From assembly GCA_003136335.1 (NCBI GenBank), contig PLEA01000404.1, positions 1 to 5,752 on the forward strand: 5,752 bases of DNA, written 5' to 3'. The notes below the pieces were generated by a model. The model searched no databases, had not been told where the DNA came from, and saw only the letters and a program-made list of their open reading frames with translations. The DNA comes from Acidobacteriaceae bacterium (GTDB lineage: Bacteria; Acidobacteriota; Terriglobia; Terriglobales; SbA1). Below, in pieces: positions 1 to 5,145 of the stretch. Numbering within the stretch: the stretch's first letter is position 1; each line of letters opens with the position of its first letter. The translations under genes were made by a program, and so were the position numbers.

Positions 1-723
1 GGCGTCGGCATGGGCAAGACCCATCTCATGCAGGCCATCGGACATGAGGTCAAGCGCCGGGTGCCGCAGACCGCCATCTCCTACGTATCCAGCGAAAAAT
101 TCACCAACGACATGATCAACTCGCTGCGCTACGACAAGATGACCAGCTTCCGCGACCGCTTCCGCACCGTGGACGTGCTCCTCATCGACGACATTCAGTT
201 CCTCACCGGCAAAGAACGCACCCAGGAAGAGTTCTTCCACACCTTCAACGCGCTGCACGAGTCCATGAAACAGATCGTCATCGCCAGCGACCGCTCACCC
301 AAAGAGTTGGCCGAGATCGAAGACCGCCTGCGCAGCCGCTTCGAGTGGGGATTGATCGCCGACATCCAACCCCCCGACCTCGAGACCAAAGTCGCCATCC
401 TGCAAAAGAAAGCCGAGCAGGAAAAAGTAACGCTGCCCACCGACGTCGCCCTCTACGTGGCGTCGAACATTCGCTCGAACGTCCGCGAACTCGAGGGCGC
501 ACTTATCCGCCTCGTCGCCCACTCCTCTTTAATCGGCGCCGAGATCACGCTGCCCTACGCACAACAGGTGTTGAAGAATTTCATCGACTCCCAGGCCCGC
601 AAAGTCACGATTGAGTCAATTCAGAAAATGGTGGCGGAGCAATTCGGCCTTCGCCTGGTCGAAATCAAGGCTAAGAATAATTCTCGCGCGATCGCTATCC
701 ACGCCAGGTTGCGATGTATCTAA
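1..723 (+). CDS. dnaA: Chromosomal replication initiator DnaA, 5'-partial, frame closed early by a frameshift
   Basis: DnaA is the AAA+ ATPase that binds DnaA boxes at oriC, melts the origin and helps load the helicase. The window opens inside the Walker A motif (GVGMGKTH, where most homologues have Leu for Met), so domains I-II and the start of domain III, roughly 170 residues, lie off the left edge. Visible next are Walker B (LLIDDIQFL, about 167-205), sensor I (IVIASDRSP), the box VII arginine region (RLRSRFEWG) and sensor II ([12 protein letters not shown], about 480-515). Domain IV begins at about [10 protein letters not shown]. The frame then leaves the family consensus after NNSRAIA and ends in an unrelated tail, IHARLRCI, at the TAA of 721-723. 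The missing half of domain IV resumes at once in another frame (699-887). As written, the product would keep ATP binding but lose the DNA-binding helix-turn-helix. Identity is certain. Whether the break is biological is doubtful, since dnaA is normally essential. Confidence 0.95.
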   Translation, partial: GVGMGKTHLMQAIGHEVKRRVPQTAISYVSSEKFTNDMINSLRYDKMTSFRDRFRTVDVLLIDDIQFLTGKERTQEEFFHTFNALHESMKQIVIASDRSPKELAEIEDRLRSRFEWGLIADIQPPDLETKVAILQKKAEQEKVTLPTDVALYVASNIRSNVRELEGALIRLVAHSSLIGAEITLPYAQQVLKNFIDSQARKVTIESIQKMVAEQFGLRLVEIKAKNNSRAIAIHARLRCI

Positions 724-887
724 TGAAGGATCTGACCCAAGCCTCGCTGCCCGAAATCGGCCGCCAGTTCGGTGGCAAGCATCACACCACGGTCCTGCAC
801 TCCGTCGAGAAGATCGAAGAACTCCGCAAGACCGACAAGGATTTAAACAGGCTGATCAACAAATTGACCGAGCAATTAGGCGGATGA
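699..887 (+). pseudogene. dnaA: DnaA domain IV remainder (DNA-binding helix-turn-helix), out of frame with the rest of dnaA
   Basis: Reading from 699 in the third forward frame gives 62 residues beginning [20 protein letters not shown] and ending NKLTEQLGG before the TGA at 885-887. This is the normal end of DnaA. PRQVAMYL is the conserved helix lead-in, and [19 protein letters not shown] is the DnaA signature that contacts the DnaA box. Adding one T after 696 (GCT-TAT-CCA instead of GCT-ATC-CAC) joins it to the upstream frame and restores the usual wording [11 protein letters not shown]. No ribosome binding site suggests independent translation; the first ATG is at 714, inside the conserved helix. 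It is therefore the 3' part of the same gene, with a natural dnaA end at 887. No classical -1 slippery heptamer (X XXY YYZ) is present at the junction. Confidence 0.9.
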
Positions 888-903
888 ATGGCGTGCGTGG
901 TTG

Positions 904-1096
904 AGTTTTCCACTCACCAGTCCACTCTTCCTTCGCGGTGGCTGTGAATGCGATGTGGAAGTTGTGTAAGGCAGGGAAGAAATCGGGAGCACGGACAGAT
1001 TACACTGGTGCCTCCGCAAAGTTCGGGATCGATTTCTAACATCAAGGGTACGCCGGGAACCCGGTGACAACAGGCGAGTTGTCCCAGTTTTCCACT
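904..1096 (+). repeat. 11-bp exact direct repeat (AGTTTTCCACT) at both ends of the intergenic region
   Basis: AGTTTTCCACT occurs at 904-914 and again, identically and in the same orientation, at 1086-1096. The inner nine bases, TTTTCCACT, differ from the DnaA-box variant TTTTCCACA only in the last base. The spacing of 182 bases and the placement near both borders of the dnaA-dnaN gap suit protein-binding sites better than chance. Occupation by DnaA is inference. Confidence 0.5.
1053..1083. repeat. Two adjacent inverted repeats in the dnaA-dnaN gap
   Basis: CCGGG (1053-1057) and CCCGG (1060-1064) face each other across two bases. Directly after, GACAAC (1066-1071) and GTTGTC (1078-1083) form a perfect 6-bp inverted repeat with a 6-base loop. 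No T-tract follows, so a classical intrinsic terminator for dnaA is not well supported. They could be origin structure, a weak dnaA terminator or a regulator site. Confidence 0.4.
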
Positions 1097-1122
1097 TCTC
1101 CGCAGGCCCTTCTGTTACTGCT

Positions 1123-1149
1123 GGTTTTATAGGTTTTATATTTGATATA
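1123..1149 (+). repeat. AT-rich element with a perfect tandem 9-bp repeat (GGTTTTATA x2), possible duplex-unwinding element or dnaN promoter
   Basis: GGTTTTATA at 1123-1131 is repeated without a gap at 1132-1140 and followed by TTTGATATA. This AT-rich block stands out from its G+C-rich surroundings. Short AT-rich direct repeats beside DnaA boxes are typical of origin unwinding elements. The same bases contain TATATT (1137-1142) and TATAAG-like -10 candidates, without a good -35 at proper spacing. An origin role and a promoter role are both possible. Confidence 0.4.
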
Positions 1150-1187
1150 AGGGAGTAATAAAAGTAGCAGTGCAAGTAATCAGTATC

Positions 1188-1193
1188 GGGGAG
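1188..1193 (+). promoter_or_regulatory. Shine-Dalgarno sequence for dnaN (decides the start at 1203)
   Basis: GGGGAG lies nine bases before the ATG at 1203 and is the best ribosome binding site in the region. The ATG at 1236, which begins the family-conserved MEITVSKF, has only the weaker GGGAA before it. The in-frame GTG at 1170 has GGGAG at 1151-1155, but 14 bases away. Confidence 0.55.
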
Positions 1194-1202
1194 ACGGACT
1201 TT

Positions 1203-2351
1203 ATGCCGGTGGAAGCCGCCGTTGCCGCGGGAACCATGGAGATCACGGTCAGCAAGTTCGAGTTGCTGCGGGAATTGACCGCCACGCAAGGTGTGGTCGA
1301 GCGCAAGACGACAATTCCAATCCTTTCCAACTATTTATTCGAGGCCGCCGTCGACCGCTTGTCGCTCACTGCCACCGACCTCGATCTCAGCCTCCGCACC
1401 TCGTGTAACGCCAAAGTCAAAAAAGAAGGCTCCTGCACCATCCCCGCCCGCAAACTTCACGACTACGTGAAGCTCTTGCCCGACGCTGACATCACCATCA
1501 AGCTGCTCGAAAATCACTGGGTCAGCATTCGCTGTGGCCGTTCCAACACGAAGATGGTCGGCATGGCCAAGTCGAACTTCCCCAGCCTGCCCGCTTTCCC
1601 CACCGCCGGCGCAGTTACGATCCCAGCCCAGATCTTGCGCGGCCTGATTGCCCGCACAGGCTTTGCTATTTCGAATGAGGAGTCGCGCTATACGCTCAAC
1701 GGCGCCCTGATGCTCCTGAAGCCGGAATCCATCACCATGGTCGCGACCGACGGCCATCGCCTCGCCCACTGTGAACGCGCCGACGAAAAATTCGAAGGCG
1801 TCTCGGGCGAATTAAAAACCCTGGTCCCGAAAAAAGCGATGGACGAACTGAAGTCCCTCCTCGACTCCACCGACGCCGAGACCATCGAATTCGCCAAAGA
1901 CGACTCCACGCTATTCTTCCGCATCGGCTCGCGTCTCCTGACCTCGCGCCAACTCACCGGACAATTCCCCAACTTCGAAGCCGTCCTCCCCAAGGACAAC
2001 AGCAAGATCGTCCCCCTGAACTCCGACGAATTAAATTCCGCCATCCTCCGCGTAGCCCAGTTCGCCGACGAGCGCTCCCGCGCCGTCCGCCTGCGCTTGG
2101 AGAACGGCGAACTCAAGCTTTCCGCCTCCTCCACCGAAGCCGGCGAGTCCGAAGACTCCATCGAAGCTCCCTACACCGGCGACCCACTAACCATCGGCTT
2201 CAACGCTCAGTACTTGGTCGACTTCCTCAAAGCCGCTGGCACCAGCGAAGTCCGCCTCGAACTAAAAGACGCCCAGTCCGCCGGCCAATTCCGCCCCGCC
2301 GAAGGCGACGACTACAAATACCGCTACATCGTCATGCCCATGCGCATCTGA
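1203..2351 (+). CDS. dnaN: DNA polymerase III subunit beta (sliding clamp)
   Basis: DnaN forms the ring-shaped dimer that encircles DNA and tethers the replicative polymerase and other clamp-binding partners. From 1203 it is 382 residues, from 1236 it is 371; the family is usually about 365-380. The three clamp domains follow in order. Family landmarks are GVVERKTTIPILSNYLFEA near the N-terminus, SNFPSLPAFP, the MVATDGHRLAH motif of the central domain, SRQLTGQFPNFEAVLP, FNAQYLVDFL, and the canonical C-terminal YRYIVMPMRI. No frame break or missing motif is seen. The start at 1203 is chosen for its Shine-Dalgarno match, but 1236 fits family alignment better because MEITVSKF corresponds to the usual first strand. 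It follows dnaA after a 315-base gap, suggesting its own promoter, and recF is not next; a convergent dinB-like gene is. Confidence 0.97.
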   Translation: MPVEAAVAAGTMEITVSKFELLRELTATQGVVERKTTIPILSNYLFEAAVDRLSLTATDLDLSLRTSCNAKVKKEGSCTIPARKLHDYVKLLPDADITIKLLENHWVSIRCGRSNTKMVGMAKSNFPSLPAFPTAGAVTIPAQILRGLIARTGFAISNEESRYTLNGALMLLKPESITMVATDGHRLAHCERADEKFEGVSGELKTLVPKKAMDELKSLLDSTDAETIEFAKDDSTLFFRIGSRLLTSRQLTGQFPNFEAVLPKDNSKIVPLNSDELNSAILRVAQFADERSRAVRLRLENGELKLSASSTEAGESEDSIEAPYTGDPLTIGFNAQYLVDFLKAAGTSEVRLELKDAQSAGQFRPAEGDDYKYRYIVMPMRI

Positions 2352-2430
2352 GGGCCGTGTGAAAACTTCGGATTAAAACGCTGAAGCAGAAGCGATCACG
2401 CTCCAGCCGGGAAGCGGCGGCATGTGAAAG

Positions 2431-2450
2431 CCCGGCACGGCAGTGCCGGG
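2431..2450. terminator. 8-bp perfect hairpin between convergent dnaN and the dinB-like gene
   Basis: CCCGGCAC (2431-2438) and GTGCCGGG (2443-2450) form an 8-bp G+C-rich stem with a GGCA loop, 80 bases after the dnaN stop and 57 bases beyond the dinB-like stop. Position between convergent genes suggests a bidirectional terminator, but neither side has a U-tract. A smaller stem, CCGTG-accc-CACGG, lies at 2490-2503. The compact palindrome could instead be one copy of a dispersed REP-like element, which cannot be judged from one window. Confidence 0.45.
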
Positions 2451-2507
2451 TGGAAGCAGAAAAATCAAACGAATCCCGCAGGGACGGCACCGTGACCCCA
2501 CGGAATC

Positions 2508-2994
2508 CTAGCCCTTCCACGCCCCTATCATTCGCTGCACATCCACCAACTGTGCCAAGTGATATGCGTTGTGATCCGCCACCAGCAAGGCCTCCCGCAA
2601 TATCGTCTGTCCGTCGCCCCACGGAATGCGCTCAAACAAATCAGTCTTCGGGTTGGCGACCAGCTTCTCCAAAGCCTTCAAGTCCCGGCGAAACCGCTGA
2701 ATGCTCTTGTTCCACGCCGCCGCATTCGGCGGGAGCCTCCGTTTCCGGCCAATATCCGCTGGGCCAGTCCGGAGAAACGTGCTTGGAGTTACGGCTGAAC
2801 TCGAGAATGTCCCACTGCCCCAGCCGCATGTGTTCGAGCAGCATCCAGGCAGAGTGCGGAAATTTCGCAGGCTTGGCGCCACGCAGCTTCGCCGGCAAAT
2901 CTTTTACAACATCTTCGAATTTGGCATGGGCTCGCCCACCCCCAAGAAGGTCGAGAAGATGTTGGCGCAAGGACTGTTCGTGATCTTTGGTCAT
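2508..2994 (-). pseudogene. DinB/YfiT-like four-helix-bundle protein, interrupted by a one-base frameshift
   Basis: DinB-superfamily proteins are small four-helix bundles with a histidine metal site; many are putative thiol transferases or stress-induced proteins of unknown substrate. The start at 2994 has a strong Shine-Dalgarno (GGAGGG at 3004-2999, four bases before ATG). The first frame reads MTKDHEQSLRQHLLDLL and later [20 protein letters not shown] and [15 protein letters not shown]. It then drifts into junk, stopping at 2641. The family sequence resumes in another frame with [20 protein letters not shown] and ends at GAWKG before the TAG at 2508. One extra base in the GGG at 2731-2733 (CCC on the coding strand) explains this. 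Removing it gives 486 bases, a 161-residue protein of normal DinB size. Candidate metal ligands are His47 or His55 with His141 and His145 (DHNAYH, an H-x3-H motif). The family call is firm, the specific function unknown. The break may be a sequencing error or a recent mutation. Confidence 0.8.
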
Positions 2995-3022
2995 TTGTCC
3001 CTCCGGCTGCGGCGCATACCCC

Positions 3023-3053
3023 AGTGTAACGCCACCCGGAAGGCAACGATCAA
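3023..3053 (-). promoter_or_regulatory. Possible sigma-70-type promoter of the dinB-like gene
   Basis: On the minus strand TTGATC (3053-3048, 4 of 6 to the -35 consensus) is followed after 19 bases by TACACT (3028-3023, 4 of 6 to the -10). Transcription would start near 3016, just ahead of the GGAGGG at 3004-2999. The geometry suits the gene, but spacing is long and both hexamers are imperfect. The rest of the 2995-3221 gap shows no gene or clear terminator. Confidence 0.3.
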
Positions 3054-3221
3054 GGATCGAAAATGCGAGTATGAAGACTGGTATTGAGGCCGAGAGAATT
3101 TCATCCTTACGGGCATCATCCTGAACCGAGCCGCTCTTCAGGCGAAGAGAAGGATCTCCCGCGCAGACCAGCGGCGCGTCCGGTCGAAATCACCACTGCA
3201 AGAGGGCGAGCCCCTTCCCAC

Positions 3222-4889
3222 TTACTTATTCTGCGCGGTAGCGTTTGGCGAAGGCACTTCGTCGCCTGCATTCCCGATTGCATCGCCAGACAGCACCAAC
3301 TCCACTCGTCTGTTCTGCTGACGCCCTTCCGCCGTATCGTTCGAAGCAATCGGCTGGCTCTTGCCAAAGCCACGGAATTCGATCGCGCTCGCCCGAATCC
3401 CCTGCTGCACAAAATAATCGCGCACCGACTGAGCGCGGTGCTCCGACAAATCCTGGTTGTACTCGTCGCTACCCACGCTATCGGTGTGTCCTTCCACGGC
3501 AACATGCAAGCTCGGATAAGCCAGCACGATGCCGGAAACTTTGGCCAGACGTTCGCGCGCACCGGGAAGCAACTCAAAGCTTCCGCTGCGGAACAGAACG
3601 TCAGACATGTTCGCGACGAGCCCGCGTGCGGAGTCACGTGTCGCCAGAATCGAATTCAATTGCTGCAACAACCGCGCCCGCAGTTCCTGCTTCTCTTTTT
3701 CAGCCTGCTGCCGCAAATTGTCCGATTGCGCGGCAGCCGCGCGAGCCTTGTCCGTTTCCGCCGACAAAACTTGCTGCTGCGCCACGGCTTCGGATTTCGC
3801 CTTTTCCGCCGCTTCTTTCTGCAGGGCGGCTTCCTGCGCAGCGGCCACCGCTTCCTGCTTCATGCGTTCGGCTTCCGCCTTGGCCTGTTCCGCCTGGGCA
3901 CGAGCTTGTTCCGCCTGCAGACGAGCTTGTTCCGCTTGCGCCCGAGCCGTTTCCGCCTGGGCACGTGCCGCTTCCGCTTCCGCACGTCGCTTGGCTTCCG
4001 CTTCTGCATCGGCACGGGCTTTCGCTTCACGCGCCGCAGCCGCAGCCTGCGCCTCGTCTTCGGCCTTCTGCTTCACAGCCATCAGCCGCGCTTCTTCGGC
4101 AGTCTCGGTGGCTTCCTTGGCGGCAACTCCCACTGCTTCCTTCTTTTGCTTCTGCCGGTAGAGCTCCTCCGCATGCATCAACTGCTGGTTGGCCTTGGGC
4201 AGAATGGAACTCGCGTACTTGTCGCCCGCGGCGATACGCGCGATGCGCACCGCGTTGCGAGCCTCAAACAGTTCCAGCGGAGTCTTGTTGTCGATCCCGA
4301 AAATCGCATCCTGAATGTGCGTGTTGGTCGAGGAGTACGTGCCGCGCGTAACCAGTTCGTACTTGGCGTCGATATTCTCGCCGCCGCCGCTCACCGAAGC
4401 GCTCTCCATCACCACCATGTTCCCTGGTTGCGTCACCGCGAAATAAGGCTCCGCGGTCACGATCATTCCAAACGTCTGCAAGTCGGTATAGGCCTTCACG
4501 TGCGCGTTGCCGCTGTGATCCAGCGTGAGTTCGCCCAGATTGACCGGACGTCCTTGCGGCGAAACCGCCCAGGCAACGTAGGTGAGGAATTCGAGCCCGA
4601 ACTTGGTGGCTTCTTCAAGACCCTGAAATTTGGCGTCGATTTCGAAGTTCGTCTTCTTGCCTTCGACTTTCGCTTCGCCCGAGGCGCGCTGCAGCAGATC
4701 GGTTCCCCGAAAATCGACTTTCGTCGTCCCACCCTGCAGCCGATAATGCACCGCCTTGGTGGTTCGCGAGACTGTGCTCGCAGTCGTGGGAGCGCTGGTA
4801 GGCGCGGAAACAGCGTTTTGCGTCTGCGCGGACACCAGAGTCGCTAGCGCAAAAACAGAGATGGCCAAAGACAAAGACAGGTTTTTCAC
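3222..4889 (-). CDS. Secreted OmpA-family protein: N-terminal beta-rich domain, alanine-rich coiled coil, C-terminal peptidoglycan-binding domain
   Basis: The product is 555 residues from the GTG at 4889. This start is chosen because a signal peptide follows directly (VKNLSLSLAISVFALATLVS, cleavage likely after VSA, residue 21). A longer in-frame start at the GTG of 5129 adds 80 unlikely residues and runs through two hairpins. Residues about 43-180 are a beta-rich domain (GTTKVDFRGTDLLQRASGEA, LTYVAWAVSPQGRPVNLGEL, FGMIVTAEPYFAVTQPGN) that I recognise from Acidobacteriota OmpA proteins but cannot name. Residues about 205-415 are helical: a stretch resembling DUF4398 (HAEELYRQKQKKEAVGVAAK), then Ala/Glu/Arg-rich heptads like TolA. 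Residues about 427-533 are an OmpA-like domain: DVLFRSGSFELLPGA, VEGHTDSVGSDEYNQDLSEH, RAQSV, FRGFGKSQPIASN, GRQQNRRVELVL. Family knowledge says this domain holds peptidoglycan diaminopimelate through a conserved Asp and Arg. No beta-barrel is evident, so a periplasmic or envelope-spanning tether is inferred. The gene stands alone, with gaps of 256 and 227 bases. Confidence 0.9.
   Translation of the reverse strand: MKNLSLSLAISVFALATLVSAQTQNAVSAPTSAPTTASTVSRTTKAVHYRLQGGTTKVDFRGTDLLQRASGEAKVEGKKTNFEIDAKFQGLEEATKFGLEFLTYVAWAVSPQGRPVNLGELTLDHSGNAHVKAYTDLQTFGMIVTAEPYFAVTQPGNMVVMESASVSGGGENIDAKYELVTRGTYSSTNTHIQDAIFGIDNKTPLELFEARNAVRIARIAAGDKYASSILPKANQQLMHAEELYRQKQKKEAVGVAAKEATETAEEARLMAVKQKAEDEAQAAAAAREAKARADAEAEAKRRAEAEAARAQAETARAQAEQARLQAEQARAQAEQAKAEAERMKQEAVAAAQEAALQKEAAEKAKSEAVAQQQVLSAETDKARAAAAQSDNLRQQAEKEKQELRARLLQQLNSILATRDSARGLVANMSDVLFRSGSFELLPGARERLAKVSGIVLAYPSLHVAVEGHTDSVGSDEYNQDLSEHRAQSVRDYFVQQGIRASAIEFRGFGKSQPIASNDTAEGRQQNRRVELVLSGDAIGNAGDEVPSPNATAQNK
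3866..3991 (-). repeat. Six tandem 21-bp units encoding coiled-coil heptads
   Basis: Within the OmpA-type gene, 21-bp units start at 3866, 3887, 3908, 3929, 3950 and 3971. The units at 3887 and 3908 are nearly identical (plus strand GTTCCGCCTG at the start of each, CGAGCTT at the end), and the outer ones have drifted. Each encodes one heptad of the ARAQAEQ / ARLQAEQ / AKAEAER type. The length of 21 bases keeps both the reading frame and the helical register, so copy number could change without breaking the protein. Confidence 0.75.
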
Positions 4890-5145
4890 AGGGTTCTCGA
4901 TCTCTGGGGGAGATAAGAACTGACTAATCTTCCCGATAATCTTCGTCGATATGCCCCGGAATGAAAAGAACAAGAAGGGATAGCCCTTTAGTAACGCAGG
5001 CGGAAGCGATCTCGTACGAGTCGGGATCTTGGTTGTGTTTGTGTGGTTGTGTCCGTGTGGGTCCGGATCTTCGATCCGCAGGCCGAGCAAGGCTCGGCAG
5101 GCTCTCCCTGCCACACCAAAACTGTGCACACCCAGAGCTCAGCGC
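4890..5145 (-). other. Intergenic region upstream of the OmpA-type gene
   Basis: These 256 bases between the propeller gene stop and the OmpA-type start contain no credible gene. An in-frame extension of the OmpA-type frame crosses them but has no family character. The part next to the start (about 4900-4985) is less G+C-rich and is the likely promoter zone, although no convincing -35/-10 pair stands out. The far part has two hairpins (5064-5098) and a G/T-rich simple stretch on the plus strand at 5033-5061. Confidence 0.5.
5064..5098 (-). terminator. Two adjacent hairpins downstream of the YCF48/BNR gene
   Basis: GCCGAGC-aag-GCTCGGC at 5082-5098 is a perfect 7-bp stem with a 3-base loop, and CGGATC-ttc-GATCCG at 5064-5078 is a perfect 6-bp stem with a 3-base loop, three bases apart. 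They lie about 50 bases past the stop at 5146 of the minus-strand propeller gene and before the OmpA-type promoter zone, so transcription termination is the simplest role. No U-tract follows, so intrinsic termination is not proven. Confidence 0.45.

Larger units (their letters stand above)
888..1202. other. dnaA-dnaN intergenic region, candidate oriC or part of it
   Basis: These 315 bases separate the dnaA stop from the preferred dnaN start and hold no credible gene; the antisense frame that crosses them also runs into dnaN and resembles nothing. Several degenerate DnaA-box-like 9-mers are present. TTTTCCACT occurs at 906-914 and again at 1088-1096, 8 of 9 to TTTTCCACA. On the minus strand, GCATTCACA at 951-943 matches TTATTCACA at 7 of 9, and ACTTCCACA at 962-954 matches TTTTCCACA at 7 of 9. 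An AT-rich stretch at about 1115-1167 could be the unwinding element and may also hold the dnaN promoter. Origins are often next to dnaA, including the dnaA-dnaN gap. No perfect TTATCCACA is visible, and the gap upstream of dnaA is outside the window, so the main origin could lie there. Confidence 0.4.

Noticed and set aside
690..700. Programmed -1 frameshifting to make full-length DnaA
   Set aside because: No X XXY YYZ slippery heptamer is present at the junction, and a missing base restores the consensus exactly. The dinB-like gene needs the opposite shift, so a common recoding mechanism is unlikely.
611..904. 97-residue plus-strand frame spanning the end of dnaA
   Set aside because: It is the third frame over DnaA domain IV codons; neither end matches a known protein, whereas the other two frames give DnaA.
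876..1289. 137-residue minus-strand frame across the dnaA-dnaN gap
   Set aside because: It overlaps conserved dnaN codons, has Ser/Arg/Pro-rich composition and no family resemblance; the region is better explained as non-coding.
3245..4351. Other long plus-strand frames opposite the OmpA-type gene (including 3529-4161)
   Set aside because: Pro/Arg- or Ala/Ser-rich composition from the complement of the coiled-coil codons, with no recognisable domains.
3084..4847. 587-residue open frame on the plus strand, antisense to the OmpA-type gene
   Set aside because: It begins with TTG, is rich in Arg/Leu/Phe low-complexity repeats mirroring the 21-bp heptad array, and has no family motif. A long antisense frame is expected opposite a G+C-rich, repeat-containing gene.
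5033..5061. G/T-rich stretch with alternating GTGT steps as a possible Z-DNA or regulatory element
   Set aside because: It is short and imperfect, with nothing to distinguish it from simple-sequence drift in an intergenic gap.
4890..5129. Upstream extension of the OmpA-type protein to the GTG at 5129
   Set aside because: The extra 80 residues have no domain character and would bury the signal peptide, and the DNA there contains two perfect hairpins and a G/T-rich simple stretch.
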